DNA of 64,000 bases. Source: Sulfuriferula plumbiphila. Lineage in GTDB: Bacteria; Pseudomonadota; Gammaproteobacteria; Burkholderiales; Sulfuriferulaceae. Positions 37,451 to 46,065 of this stretch are shown here, piece after piece (the stretch's first letter is position 1; every line of letters starts with the position of its first letter). The stretch lies in contig NZ_AP021884.1 of NCBI RefSeq assembly GCF_009938015.1, positions 3,388,775 through 3,452,774 on the forward strand. The letters run 5' to 3'. The position numbers were made by a program, and so were the translations under genes. Below the pieces are notes generated by a model that made no database searches, had not been told where the DNA came from, and saw only the letters and a list, made by a program, of their open reading frames with translations.

Positions 37451-37560
37451 CGGAGAGCACGGGGGAAACAATGAAGGCAAAAATCAAGCCCGGGGAAGCG
37501 TCTTAAATTTTGCCTTTTGCCTTTTGCCTTTTGCTTTCTCATTTCCCTCCGTGCTCTCCG
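37451..37560 (+). repeat. CACGGAG-type hairpin element enclosing a TTTTGCC tandem repeat
   Basis: Arms CGGAGAGCACGGGGGAAA (37451-37468) and TTTCCCTCCGTGCTCTCCG (37542-37560) pair with one mismatch. Between them lie almost four copies of TTTTGCC (37508-37534), which can pair in part with AGGCAAAAAT at 37475-37484. It resembles the element at 5408-5472. It fills most of the 211-bp gap between two convergent genes, so it may also act as a transcription stop. Confidence 0.7.
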
Positions 37561-37595
37561 TGGCCGACTGCTTTTTCCCGGTTCAAATTACTTGG

Positions 37596-38111
37596 CTAGC
37601 CCATGCGACTGCTGATTCCAGTCAGAATGCCCTGCATGAGCGCAAAGGGCGGCGGCGGACAGCCTGGTACGGCAACATCCACCGGGATCACGCTGGCCAC
37701 GCGCCCGCGGCTCGCATAGCTTTCGCCAAACAGGCCTCCGCTACAGCCGCAGTCTCCCACTGCCACCACCAGTTTCGGTTCCGGGATGGCTTCATACGTG
37801 CGCTGCAGCGCCGTTTCCATATGCCGCGAAACCGGGCCGGTAACGAGCAGCATGTCCGCATGCCGCGGGCTGGCGACAAAATGGATACCGAGCCCTTCCA
37901 GGTTGTAATACGGGTTGCTGAGAGCGTGGATTTCGAGCTCGCAGCCGTTGCACGAGCCGGCATCCACGTGGCGAATCGCCAACGCGCCGCCGAAGCGCTC
38001 GAGGATTGCATTTTCCAGGCGCTGGGCCGTGCAGCGCAATGCGTCGTCGATGCCCGGCGGTGTCTCGGTTTTTATGCCCGACTGCAGGATCTGCCTAATG
38101 ATCTTGTACAT
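37596..38111 (-). CDS. hyfI: Hydrogenase-4/complex-I-like small subunit (NuoB/HyfI type)
   Basis: 171 aa. The four cysteines of the proximal (N2-like) 4Fe-4S cluster are present: Cys54 and Cys57 (SCNGCELE), Cys121 (GDCGCSGG) and Cys151 (PGCPPPP). So electron transfer to the membrane junction is still possible. It is the last gene of the Hyf-like operon, 6 bp after the large subunit. Known NuoB/HyfI subunits pass electrons to quinone or to the NiFe site; here the NiFe site is missing. Confidence 0.88.
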   Translation of the reverse strand: MYKIIRQILQSGIKTETPPGIDDALRCTAQRLENAILERFGGALAIRHVDAGSCNGCELEIHALSNPYYNLEGLGIHFVASPRHADMLLVTGPVSRHMETALQRTYEAIPEPKLVVAVGDCGCSGGLFGESYASRGRVASVIPVDVAVPGCPPPPFALMQGILTGISSRMG

Positions 38112-38117
38112 GATTCC

Positions 38118-39659
38118 TCATAAATCGTGCCCGCTATAGCTCAAGTTGAACGACTTATTGATGAGCGGGAAATCCGGGACGATATTGCCCAGCACGGCGT
38201 GCTCAAGCAGCGGCCAGTTCTGCCACGACGGGTCATGCGGATGCAGGCGGCGGATGCGGTTGTCCGTTCCCGTCTCCAGCGCAACCAAGACCTCGCCGCG
38301 CCAGCCTTCCACCCAGCCCACGCCAATCGCGTGGTCGGGGGCTTTTGGCAATATGGTAAAGATCGCGCCGCCCGGCAGCCCTTTCAAAATCAGCCGGCAA
38401 AGGCGTATTGCCTCGCTCACCTCGTCAAAGCGTACCGCCACCCGCGCCGCGACATCGCCGTTGCGGTGCGTCGCCATGCGCACATCCAGCCTGTCATAAG
38501 GCGCCGTCGGAAACTGCGCGCGCAGATCCCAGGCCTGTGCGCTCGCGCGTCCCGCCAGCCCGCACAACCCGAGGCGGGCGGCCAGTTCCGGGGTGACCTG
38601 ACCCGCCCCGATGAAGCGATCCTGCAGCCCCGCGTGGTCGTCGTAGATGTAGCGCAGGCGGGTGACGGTCTGGTCGAGCGCGTCGAGCTCGGCCATCAGC
38701 CGGGCAGCCCCCGTTTCATCCAGATCGTTTACCACGCCGCCGGGAACGATGCTGTCCATCAGATAGCGGTGTCCGAACAGCGCCGCGTTGCTGCGCAGCA
38801 GGTCTTCCTTGAGACAGGAGAACTGCGCCAGGCCAAAGGCCAGACCGGCATCGTTGCCCAGCGCGCCCAGATCCCCAAGATGGTTGGCCAGGCGCTCGCG
38901 TTCCAGCAGCAGGGCGCGCAGCCACAGCGCCCGGCCGGGTGGCACCGTGCTCACTGCGCTTTCCACCGCCATCGCGTAGGCCCATGCGTAGGCGACGGTG
39001 GAATCACCGCTGATCCGGCCTGCGAGTCGTGCCCCGCCCTCCAGCGTCATCGTCTCAAACAGCTTTTCCACGCCCTTGTGAGCGTAGCCCAGGCGCTGCT
39101 CCAGGCGCAGGATACGTTCGCCAATCACCGAAAAGCGGAAATGACCGGGCTCGATCGTCCCGGCGTGCACGGGCCCGACTGCAATCTCGTGCACGCCGTC
39201 GCCTTCCACGGTGACGAACGGGTAATCCTGCGGCTGCGCAGGATGCGCGGTGCTGCCGTCAAAATCCTTGCGCAACGGATACTGGTCTGCCGGCCAGGCG
39301 CTGTGCCGCAGCCATGGCCGTGCATCCTGCGGGGCATGCGGATAAATGCCGAGCAGGTCGCCCAACGCACGCTGCATGCGGCTCGCCGCCGGAAAAATAT
39401 CGTCGATGCCTGGATACCGGTCATTGTCGGTGGCCAGCGTCAGCCACACCAGCCCGGAACGGATGACCAGCGCCGCGTGCACGGCAAAACCTCGCTCCAG
39501 CTCACGCCGGTCGCTTCCCCACAGCGCGACCAGACGACCACCCTTGTCATGCACCTGCCGGCACACCTGGCGCCATGCTGCGGCATCCACATCGCCGTGC
39601 CACACCGGCGCCGCACCGGGAAGCGGAGACAGTGCAAGGTCAAAATCTTCGATACGCAT
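38118..39659 (-). CDS. hyfG: Hyf/Ehr-like large subunit lacking NiFe ligands
   Basis: 513 aa. NuoC-like N-terminal part (about 1-140) fused to a NuoD/HycE-like domain: GPVHAGTIEPGHFRF, RLEQRLGYAHKGVEKL. Where NiFe hydrogenases have RxCGxC, this protein has R215-I-S-G-D-S220. At the C terminus the CxxC pair is replaced by NLSYSGH (Ser507, Gly510) and the protein ends with no cleavable tail. All four Ni-binding cysteines are gone, so it cannot be a hydrogenase. It fits the energy-converting hydrogenase-related (Ehr) group. Confidence 0.88.
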   Translation of the reverse strand: MRIEDFDLALSPLPGAAPVWHGDVDAAAWRQVCRQVHDKGGRLVALWGSDRRELERGFAVHAALVIRSGLVWLTLATDNDRYPGIDDIFPAASRMQRALGDLLGIYPHAPQDARPWLRHSAWPADQYPLRKDFDGSTAHPAQPQDYPFVTVEGDGVHEIAVGPVHAGTIEPGHFRFSVIGERILRLEQRLGYAHKGVEKLFETMTLEGGARLAGRISGDSTVAYAWAYAMAVESAVSTVPPGRALWLRALLLERERLANHLGDLGALGNDAGLAFGLAQFSCLKEDLLRSNAALFGHRYLMDSIVPGGVVNDLDETGAARLMAELDALDQTVTRLRYIYDDHAGLQDRFIGAGQVTPELAARLGLCGLAGRASAQAWDLRAQFPTAPYDRLDVRMATHRNGDVAARVAVRFDEVSEAIRLCRLILKGLPGGAIFTILPKAPDHAIGVGWVEGWRGEVLVALETGTDNRIRRLHPHDPSWQNWPLLEHAVLGNIVPDFPLINKSFNLSYSGHDL

Positions 39660-39668
39660 GGCGCTCCT

Positions 39669-41117
39669 TCAGCCGATCAGTCGTGCTGCCTGACGGTACC
39701 AGTCGGCAAGATACGGCGGGATATACAGTCCCAGCAGCAACACCAGGGCAAGATGCACAAAAACCGGAATCAGCGCGGGCGGGTGCGGCAGACGCTGGCC
39801 CGTCGTTTCGCCGAACACCATTTCCTGCACCCGGGTGAAAATGGCGGCGAAGGCGACCCCCAGCGCCACCAGCAGGAACGGCGTGGCCCAGGGATGCTCA
39901 TGCATGGCGGTGGTAATGATCAGGAATTCGCTGGCAAACACGCCGAACGGCGGCATGCCGAGGATGGCCAGGCTGCCCAGCATCAGACCCCAGCCGATGG
40001 TGGGATTGGTATCGATCAGGCCGCGAATGTTTTCGATCAGCTGTGAACCCGTTTTCTGTGCCGCGTGTCCCACCGTAAAGAAGATGGACGACTTGGTGAG
40101 CGAATGCACCGTCATGTGCAGCAGCCCGGCAAAGGTGGCGACCGCGCCGCCCATGCCGAACGCAAAGGTCATCAGCCCCATGTGTTCGATCGAGGAGTAG
40201 GCGAACATGCGCTTGACGTCCTTTTGCCGCGACAGGAAAAACGCCGCGACCACCACGCTGAACAGGCCGAACCCCATCATCAGGTTGCCGGCCAGATGCG
40301 AGGCAAGCGCCCCGTCCACCAGCACCTTGCTGCGCACCACCGCGTACAGCGCGACGTTCAGCAGCAGGCCGGAAAGCACCGCGGAAACCGGCGTCGGACC
40401 TTCGGCATGGGCATCCGGCAGCCAGTTGTGCAGCGGCGCCAGGCCGACCTTGGTGCCGTAGCCCACCAGCAGGAACACGAAGGCCAGCGACAGCACAGTG
40501 GGTTCCAGGTGGCCTTTCACCGCGTTGAGATGCGTCCACAGCAGCGCGTTGCCGCCGGCGCCGAGTATTTTTTCCGCCGCAAAATACAGCAGGATGGTGC
40601 CGAACAGCGCCTGCGCGATGCCGACGCCGCACAGGATGAAATACTTCCACGCCGCCTCCAGGCTGGCCGGGGTGCGGTACAGGCTGACCAGCAGCACGGT
40701 GGTGAGGGTGGCCGCTTCCATCGCCACCCACAGGATACCCATGTTGTTGGTGGTCAGCGCCAGCAGCATGGTAAAGGAGAACAGCTGGTACATGCTGTGG
40801 TAGAGGCGCAGCATATTCGCCGACAGCTTGCCATGGAGCTGTTCGATGCGCATGTAGGAGCGCGAAAACAGCGCGGTGGTGAATCCCACGAAGGCAGTCA
40901 GCGCGACCAGGAATACGTTGAACGAGTCGATGAAGAACTGTTCGCTGAACGCCGTCATCGGTCCCCGATTGACAATGCGGACAGTGAGAACGGCGGCGAC
41001 GATGAAAGTGGCCAGGCTCATCAGCGTGTTGAGTTCGTGCGCCCAGCGCTTGTGGCCAAACAGGGCCAGCAATATCCCGCCGCACAGAGGAACACCCAGC
41101 AGCCAAAGAATTTCCAC
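39669..41117 (-). CDS. hyfF: Antiporter-like proton-pump subunit (HyfF/NuoN-like)
   Basis: 482 aa with about 14 membrane helices. Pump residues are kept: Glu134 (WVAMEAATL), Lys223 (GYGTKVGLAPLHNWLPDAH), and the Lys of HMTVHSLTKSS in a later helix. This is the Mrp-antiporter/complex-I channel fold. It lies between hyfE and hyfG with 1-9 bp gaps, so a single transcript is likely. Confidence 0.9.
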   Translation of the reverse strand: MEILWLLGVPLCGGILLALFGHKRWAHELNTLMSLATFIVAAVLTVRIVNRGPMTAFSEQFFIDSFNVFLVALTAFVGFTTALFSRSYMRIEQLHGKLSANMLRLYHSMYQLFSFTMLLALTTNNMGILWVAMEAATLTTVLLVSLYRTPASLEAAWKYFILCGVGIAQALFGTILLYFAAEKILGAGGNALLWTHLNAVKGHLEPTVLSLAFVFLLVGYGTKVGLAPLHNWLPDAHAEGPTPVSAVLSGLLLNVALYAVVRSKVLVDGALASHLAGNLMMGFGLFSVVVAAFFLSRQKDVKRMFAYSSIEHMGLMTFAFGMGGAVATFAGLLHMTVHSLTKSSIFFTVGHAAQKTGSQLIENIRGLIDTNPTIGWGLMLGSLAILGMPPFGVFASEFLIITTAMHEHPWATPFLLVALGVAFAAIFTRVQEMVFGETTGQRLPHPPALIPVFVHLALVLLLGLYIPPYLADWYRQAARLIG

Positions 41118-41118
41118 C

Positions 41119-41778
41119 TCAATCCTCTTTCAGTTTTTCCAGGTTTTTAATGTCCAGACTGTCGAAGGTTTCCCGGATCTGGAAGAAGAAAATACCGAAA
41201 ATGAAGGTTCCCACCAGCACGTCCAGCGCAATGCCCAGCTCAACCACCATCGGCATGCCGTAGGTGGCACTGGTGGCAGCAAAGAACAGCCCGTTTTCCA
41301 TCGCCAGGAAGCCGACCACCTGCGCCACTGCCTTGTGCCGGGTAATCATCATCAGGAATGACAGCAGCACGCTGGCCATGGCAATGCCCAGGGTACTGCG
41401 GGTAATGGTGTCGGCCAGCTGCGAAATCGGCGCCGCCAGGTTGAAGGCGAAGATCACCAGGGCGATGCCGACCAGCATGGTCGTCGGGACGTTGATCATG
41501 GTTTCCACGTCCCACTTGATATTGAGCCGAATAATCAGCCGGTGCAGTATCCAGGGCAGCAGGAACGCCTTCAGCATCAGCGTCAAAAAGGCCGAATAAT
41601 ACAAATGGGGCTGGCCGGTGGAGTACGCCACCACCGTGGTGCTCAGCGCCAGTACAAACCCTTGCCAGGCGAACAGATGGATCAGGGACAGAATACGCCG
41701 CTGCGACAGCATGGCGAAGGCGATCAGCAGCAGCAGCGCGGCCAGAAAATTAATCAGCTGTCCGGTAAATGTAGCCAT
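41119..41778 (-). CDS. hyfE: HyfE-like membrane subunit (NuoK-related)
   Basis: 219 aa with about six to seven hydrophobic helices. The second half (FLAMENGLFFAATSATYGMPMVVELGIALDVLVGT) resembles NuoK, with the membrane Glu residues in MENG and VELG that take part in the complex-I proton path. The N-terminal extra helices are the HyfE hallmark. Confidence 0.88.
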   Translation of the reverse strand: MATFTGQLINFLAALLLLIAFAMLSQRRILSLIHLFAWQGFVLALSTTVVAYSTGQPHLYYSAFLTLMLKAFLLPWILHRLIIRLNIKWDVETMINVPTTMLVGIALVIFAFNLAAPISQLADTITRSTLGIAMASVLLSFLMMITRHKAVAQVVGFLAMENGLFFAATSATYGMPMVVELGIALDVLVGTFIFGIFFFQIRETFDSLDIKNLEKLKED

Positions 41779-41781
41779 CGT

Positions 41782-42717
41782 TTACAGCTCCAGCATCAGC
41801 ATCCCCAGGACCGCCAGCAGAAATGCGGTTCCCAGGAACTCCGGCGCGCGGAAAATACGCAGCTTGGCCGACAGGGTCTCCAGCAGGGCCAGCCCGGCGC
41901 CACCCAGCAGCAGTTTCACGAACAGCACCGCCAATGCCAGCGGTACGCCGCTCCAGTCACCCGCACCGGCGATGCCCCACGGCAGAAACAAGGCGATCCC
42001 GATCGCACTGTAGTTGCTCAGCTTGATCGCGCTCGCCCATTCGATCAGCGCCAGGTGGCGCGCCGAATATTCGAGGATCATGGCCTCGTGGATCATGGTC
42101 AGTTCCAAATGGGTGGCGGGATTATCGACCGGGATGCGGGCATTCTCGGCCAGCGCCACCATGGCAAAAGCCACGGCGGCGAAGGCGAGACTGGGATAAA
42201 GCACGACTTCCCGGTGCGCGAGCGCCTCGACGATGGTGGTGAGCGAGGTGGAATGGGCGATCAGCGCGGGCGTGAACAGTATCATCAGCAGTGCCGGTTC
42301 CGCCAGGCTGGCCACCAGCATCTCGCGCCGCGCACCCATACTGCCGAACGCAGTACCGACGTCCATGGCCGCGAGCGCCGCGAACAGCCGCGCCAGCGCA
42401 AACAGTCCCACCAGCGCGATGACGTCAGCGGCTGCGGCAAACGGTAGGTCCGTCGCCACTATCGGAACAATGCTCGCGACCAGCACCATGCAAGCGAACT
42501 GGATATACGGGGCGGTGCGGAACAGGGACGATGCATTGTCCGCCAGCACCGCGTCCTTGTGGAACAGCTTGTGCAAAACCCGGTACGGCTGCAGCACGCC
42601 GGCGCCGCGCCTGTTCTGTAGCCAGGCGCGGCATTGGTTGACCCAGCCCAGCAGCAGCGGCGCCAGCACCACGATGAGCAGGGTTTGAAATAGCTGGGAG
42701 AAAATGGAAGAGATCAT
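41782..42717 (-). CDS. hyfC: HyfC/HycD-like membrane subunit (NuoH-related)
   Basis: 311 aa with about eight helices. NuoH-type signatures: QNRRGAGVLQPYRVLHKLFHKD and RREMLVASLAEPALL; this subunit couples the soluble arm to the pump. The ATG at 42717 overlaps the hyfB stop (ATGA), which makes the longer frame up to 42855 unlikely. Confidence 0.9.
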   Translation of the reverse strand: MISSIFSQLFQTLLIVVLAPLLLGWVNQCRAWLQNRRGAGVLQPYRVLHKLFHKDAVLADNASSLFRTAPYIQFACMVLVASIVPIVATDLPFAAAADVIALVGLFALARLFAALAAMDVGTAFGSMGARREMLVASLAEPALLMILFTPALIAHSTSLTTIVEALAHREVVLYPSLAFAAVAFAMVALAENARIPVDNPATHLELTMIHEAMILEYSARHLALIEWASAIKLSNYSAIGIALFLPWGIAGAGDWSGVPLALAVLFVKLLLGGAGLALLETLSAKLRIFRAPEFLGTAFLLAVLGMLMLEL

Positions 42718-44765
42718 CGGGTAAACAGCAGCAGGACGAGCAGCGTAACGAAACTGTACAGCAGATAAATGTGGATGCGGCCATGCTGCAAGGTGCTGAT
42801 CATCAGGGAAAGACGCTCGACCAGTCGCGCGATGGGCAGGTAAAGCGCATACCACAGCTTGTCCTCCGCCTTGCCCTGATAGCGGGGGTGCGCATCGAAC
42901 GGACCCGGCATCTGGCGCTCAATGCGGAAAAACGGCTCGAAGATCTGCTTGATCGGCTGCCCGAACCCTTCGGCCGTATCCTGCATGCGCGCCGTTTGCT
43001 GCGGATAACCGCAGTCCCAGGCGGGGCCGCGCCGCATCCGCCCATGGTAGAACTTGCGCACCAGCACGAAAGTCAGCAGCAGCAAGGTCAATATGCCCAG
43101 CAGAAACAGCAGGGGGCTGTAGCTCGCGTGTTCAGGGGACGTCGCTACGACAAACAGCCAGCCGGATTGGGCCGCTGTAGCCCCCACGGTGTAACCGGTC
43201 AGCAGCCGGGTAACCTGATCCAGTTGCATCAGCACGAACACGGGCGCCAGGCCAAGCACCACGCAACCCAGCGCCAGCCAGCCCAGGCCAAGCCGCTCCA
43301 GCCAATTGGCGTCGTGCGCCGTGGCGAGTTTTTCCTCGCGCGGTTGGCCGAGAAAGATCACGCCGTAGAACTTGACCATGACGTAGCCCGCCAGGGCGAT
43401 GGCGAGTACCACCGCCGCGGCCTCCACCGGCACCAGCATGCTCAGGTAGGAACTGGGCAGGCTCGGGGTCGCCAGAAACGCTTGCAGCAGCAGCCACTCC
43501 GAGACGAAACCATTGAGCGGCGGCAGTCCGGCAATGGCAAGGGTGCCGATCAGCGCCAGCCATGCGACCCAGGGCATGCTGCGGATCAGGCCGCCCAGCT
43601 TGCCCAGACTGCGCTCCCTGGTCGAGTGCAGTACCGTGCCGGTGACCAGGAACAGGAGGCTCTTGAAAAACGCGTGGTTGAGGCAGTGATACAGGGTCGC
43701 CGCCAGCGCGATGGCAGCGAGCGCGCCCAGCGCATAGGCGCGGAAGATCAGCGTCAGCCCGATGCCCACCAGAATGATGCCGATGTTCTCGATCGAAGAA
43801 TAAGCCAGCAGGCGTTTCATGTCGGTCTGCACCGCCGCGAACATGACACCGAACAGTGCGGTCAGCAGGCCCAGCAACAGCGCCACCACACCCCACCACA
43901 ACAGCTGCGCCGGCAACAGGTCGAAGGTCACGCGCAGCAGTCCGTAAATCGCCGTCTTCAGCATCACGCCGCTCATCAGCGCGGATACCGGGGAAGGCGC
44001 CGCGGGGTGCGCCTCCGGCAACCAGACATGGAGCGGCAAAATCCCCGCCTTGGCGCCGAAACCGAACAGTGCCAGAAGAAACGTCACGCTGGCCCAGAAT
44101 TCGCTCAGATGGCTCGCACGCATGGCCGCAAACGTATAGTCGCCGTGACCGCCCTGCATCACGCCAAAACTCAACAGAATGCCGATGGCACCGAGATGGG
44201 CGATCAACAAGTACAGAAAACCGGCGCGACGGATCTCGGGAAGCTTGTGGTTGCTGGTGACCAGGAAGTACGAAGACAGCGCCATTGTCTCCCACGCCAC
44301 CATGAACAGATACGCGTCGTCGGCAAGCATCACCAGCGCCATCGCGGCGAGGAAAAAGTGATACTGGAGGCCGTACACGCCGGGTGCCGCGCCCTCGCCT
44401 TTGCGGAAATAACCGGCCGAATAAATGGAGATTCCGGCCGACGCAGCCCCGAGCAGCACCAGGAAAAATGCCGACAGGGCGTCCAGCCGCAGGTGAAAGG
44501 GCAGGCCGGGCAGCCCCAGCGCCAGGGTGGCCGTCTCCGGCCGCTCTCCCATGCCGGCCAAGCCGGCACCCGCCAGGACCAGCCCGCCCACTGCACCCAG
44601 CGGAAACAGGACATGCCCTACAAAACGCAGATCAAGCGGGGCGAACAGACCGAGAACGCCCAGCGCGATCCAGAATACGATGACGCCGAGCATCACATCT
44701 ATCGGCAGGGGGCTAAACAGGATCGCTGTAAGACTGTCCATCATCGGCTTTAACAATAGCACCAT
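42714..44765 (-). CDS. hyfB: Antiporter-like proton-pump subunit (HyfB/NuoL-like)
   Basis: 683 aa with about 16 helices. Conserved pump residues: Glu159 (FMVAWETMALSSYF), Lys239 (GFGAKAGILPLHVWLPEAH) and Lys in HCLNHAFFKSLLFL. The C-terminal region (about 560-683) includes GPAWDCGYPQ, as in HyfB. It is the first gene of the core Hyf-like operon. The start may also be Met8 or Met9. Confidence 0.9.
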   Translation of the reverse strand: MVLLLKPMMDSLTAILFSPLPIDVMLGVIVFWIALGVLGLFAPLDLRFVGHVLFPLGAVGGLVLAGAGLAGMGERPETATLALGLPGLPFHLRLDALSAFFLVLLGAASAGISIYSAGYFRKGEGAAPGVYGLQYHFFLAAMALVMLADDAYLFMVAWETMALSSYFLVTSNHKLPEIRRAGFLYLLIAHLGAIGILLSFGVMQGGHGDYTFAAMRASHLSEFWASVTFLLALFGFGAKAGILPLHVWLPEAHPAAPSPVSALMSGVMLKTAIYGLLRVTFDLLPAQLLWWGVVALLLGLLTALFGVMFAAVQTDMKRLLAYSSIENIGIILVGIGLTLIFRAYALGALAAIALAATLYHCLNHAFFKSLLFLVTGTVLHSTRERSLGKLGGLIRSMPWVAWLALIGTLAIAGLPPLNGFVSEWLLLQAFLATPSLPSSYLSMLVPVEAAAVVLAIALAGYVMVKFYGVIFLGQPREEKLATAHDANWLERLGLGWLALGCVVLGLAPVFVLMQLDQVTRLLTGYTVGATAAQSGWLFVVATSPEHASYSPLLFLLGILTLLLLTFVLVRKFYHGRMRRGPAWDCGYPQQTARMQDTAEGFGQPIKQIFEPFFRIERQMPGPFDAHPRYQGKAEDKLWYALYLPIARLVERLSLMISTLQHGRIHIYLLYSFVTLLVLLLFTR

Positions 44766-44826
44766 CTGCTTGCATCTGTCATCCAGCGCATGGCGATCAA
44801 AAGCACAGCAGCGTCAGCTACCCAGG

Positions 44827-46023
44827 CTAGGAACCTGTCGCTTTCAACGCGTCCGGGTGCCAGCCCAGCAGCGCCAGCAGCACGAAGAATCCCAGCACAT
44901 AGCCTAGCGGCACGAACCAGCCCTGTCTTAGCCACTGCCAGGTGTTTTTGGCTTCCGGGAAACCATTGCAGATGGCCACCCCGGCGGACGAACCGAACCA
45001 GATCATCGACCCGCCATAACCCACGGCGAACGCCAGCATGCCCCAGTCGTAGCCGCCCTGCTTCAATGCCAGTGCGGTGAGCGGAATATTGTCGAACACC
45101 GCACTGACAAAGCCCAGGCCCAGCGTGGTGTGCCAACCGGCTAGCGGCAACGCGGCCACCGGCATGAGTGACGCGGCCAGCACCAGCGCAATCAGGAACA
45201 GCGCGCCCTTCCAGGCGTTTTTCGCCTCAGCCCAAGGGATGGGATGGAACAGGCCGCCGATCAACACTGCGATCCACGCCCCCAGCGCGGGGAAATCCAC
45301 CAGTACATTGCCCGCCACCGCGCCGCCGATAATCAGCGCCGCCACCAGTACGCGCGTCAGCACCACCACGCCGAGGATGCCCAGCTCTTCAGCGTCCAGT
45401 TGCGCGCCCGGGCGCGGGTCGGCCTGGATCGGCTGATGGCGGTGCTGGGCGCGGCTGGCGAACACGCCCACCACCAGCAGCGCCACGCCCGACGCGATAA
45501 ACGCATCGGCGACATGCGGCGCGGGCACGCCGGCGATCCACATCATGGTGGTGGTGGTGTCGCCCACCACTGAACCCGCGCCACCGGCGTTGCTGGCCGC
45601 CACAATCGCTGCCAGATACCCCACGCTGACGCGCCCGCTGAAAACCTTGCGCGCCACCACGCCGCCCAGGATGGCGGCGGCGATGTTGTCGAGAAAAGTC
45701 GACATCAGCGCCACCAGCAACAGCAGCACGAAGCCGCCCTTCCAGTCGTCCGGGAGGATACGCGGCATCAGGTCGGGCACGCCGGAATCCTCGAAGTGCT
45801 TCGCCAGTATCGCAAAGCCCAGCAGCAGGCCGAGCAAGTTCAGCACCAGCATCCATTCGCGCAGGAAATGTGCCCCCAGCGCATAGTCCAGCGCCAGCCA
45901 TTTATACGCACAGATCACCGTCAGCCCGGCCAGCGCGATGGGCAGATTGTGCTGATGCAGCACCGCCACACCCAGCAGGGTGAGCGCGAACAGGATGAAT
46001 TCGACGGGAATGCCGGCAATCAT
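44827..46023 (-). CDS. ArsB/NhaD-superfamily ion transporter
   Basis: 398 aa with about 11 helices. Superfamily signatures are STFLDNIAAAILGG and AASNAGGAGSVVGDTTTTMMWIAG, with a repeat in the second half (SAVFDNIPLTALALKQGG). NhaD members exchange Na+ and H+; other members move dicarboxylates or arsenite. It is on the same strand as the Hyf-like genes with 61 bp between, so it may be in the same transcript and handle the ion gradient. Confidence 0.78.
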   Translation of the reverse strand: MIAGIPVEFILFALTLLGVAVLHQHNLPIALAGLTVICAYKWLALDYALGAHFLREWMLVLNLLGLLLGFAILAKHFEDSGVPDLMPRILPDDWKGGFVLLLLVALMSTFLDNIAAAILGGVVARKVFSGRVSVGYLAAIVAASNAGGAGSVVGDTTTTMMWIAGVPAPHVADAFIASGVALLVVGVFASRAQHRHQPIQADPRPGAQLDAEELGILGVVVLTRVLVAALIIGGAVAGNVLVDFPALGAWIAVLIGGLFHPIPWAEAKNAWKGALFLIALVLAASLMPVAALPLAGWHTTLGLGFVSAVFDNIPLTALALKQGGYDWGMLAFAVGYGGSMIWFGSSAGVAICNGFPEAKNTWQWLRQGWFVPLGYVLGFFVLLALLGWHPDALKATGS

Positions 46024-46065
46024 GTTTGGCTGGTGCGGCTGGATGTTGCCGTTAACGCCATGCCC

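Noticed and set aside
37508..37534. Possible CRISPR-like array (TTTTGCC repeats)
   Set aside because: The unit is only 7 bp with no spacers; it is a simple tandem repeat inside a hairpin element.
42771..44753. 660-codon open frame on + opposite hyfB, and similar long frames opposite hyfG, atpA and the kinase
   Set aside because: Their sequences are rich in Arg, Gln and His with no domain, and each lies wholly antisense to a gene with strong family motifs.
37596..44765. A group 4 NiFe hydrogenase
   Set aside because: Membrane and FeS subunits fit, but both Ni-binding CxxC pairs in the large subunit are replaced (Ser217/Ser220 and Ser507/Gly510), and no maturation genes are nearby.
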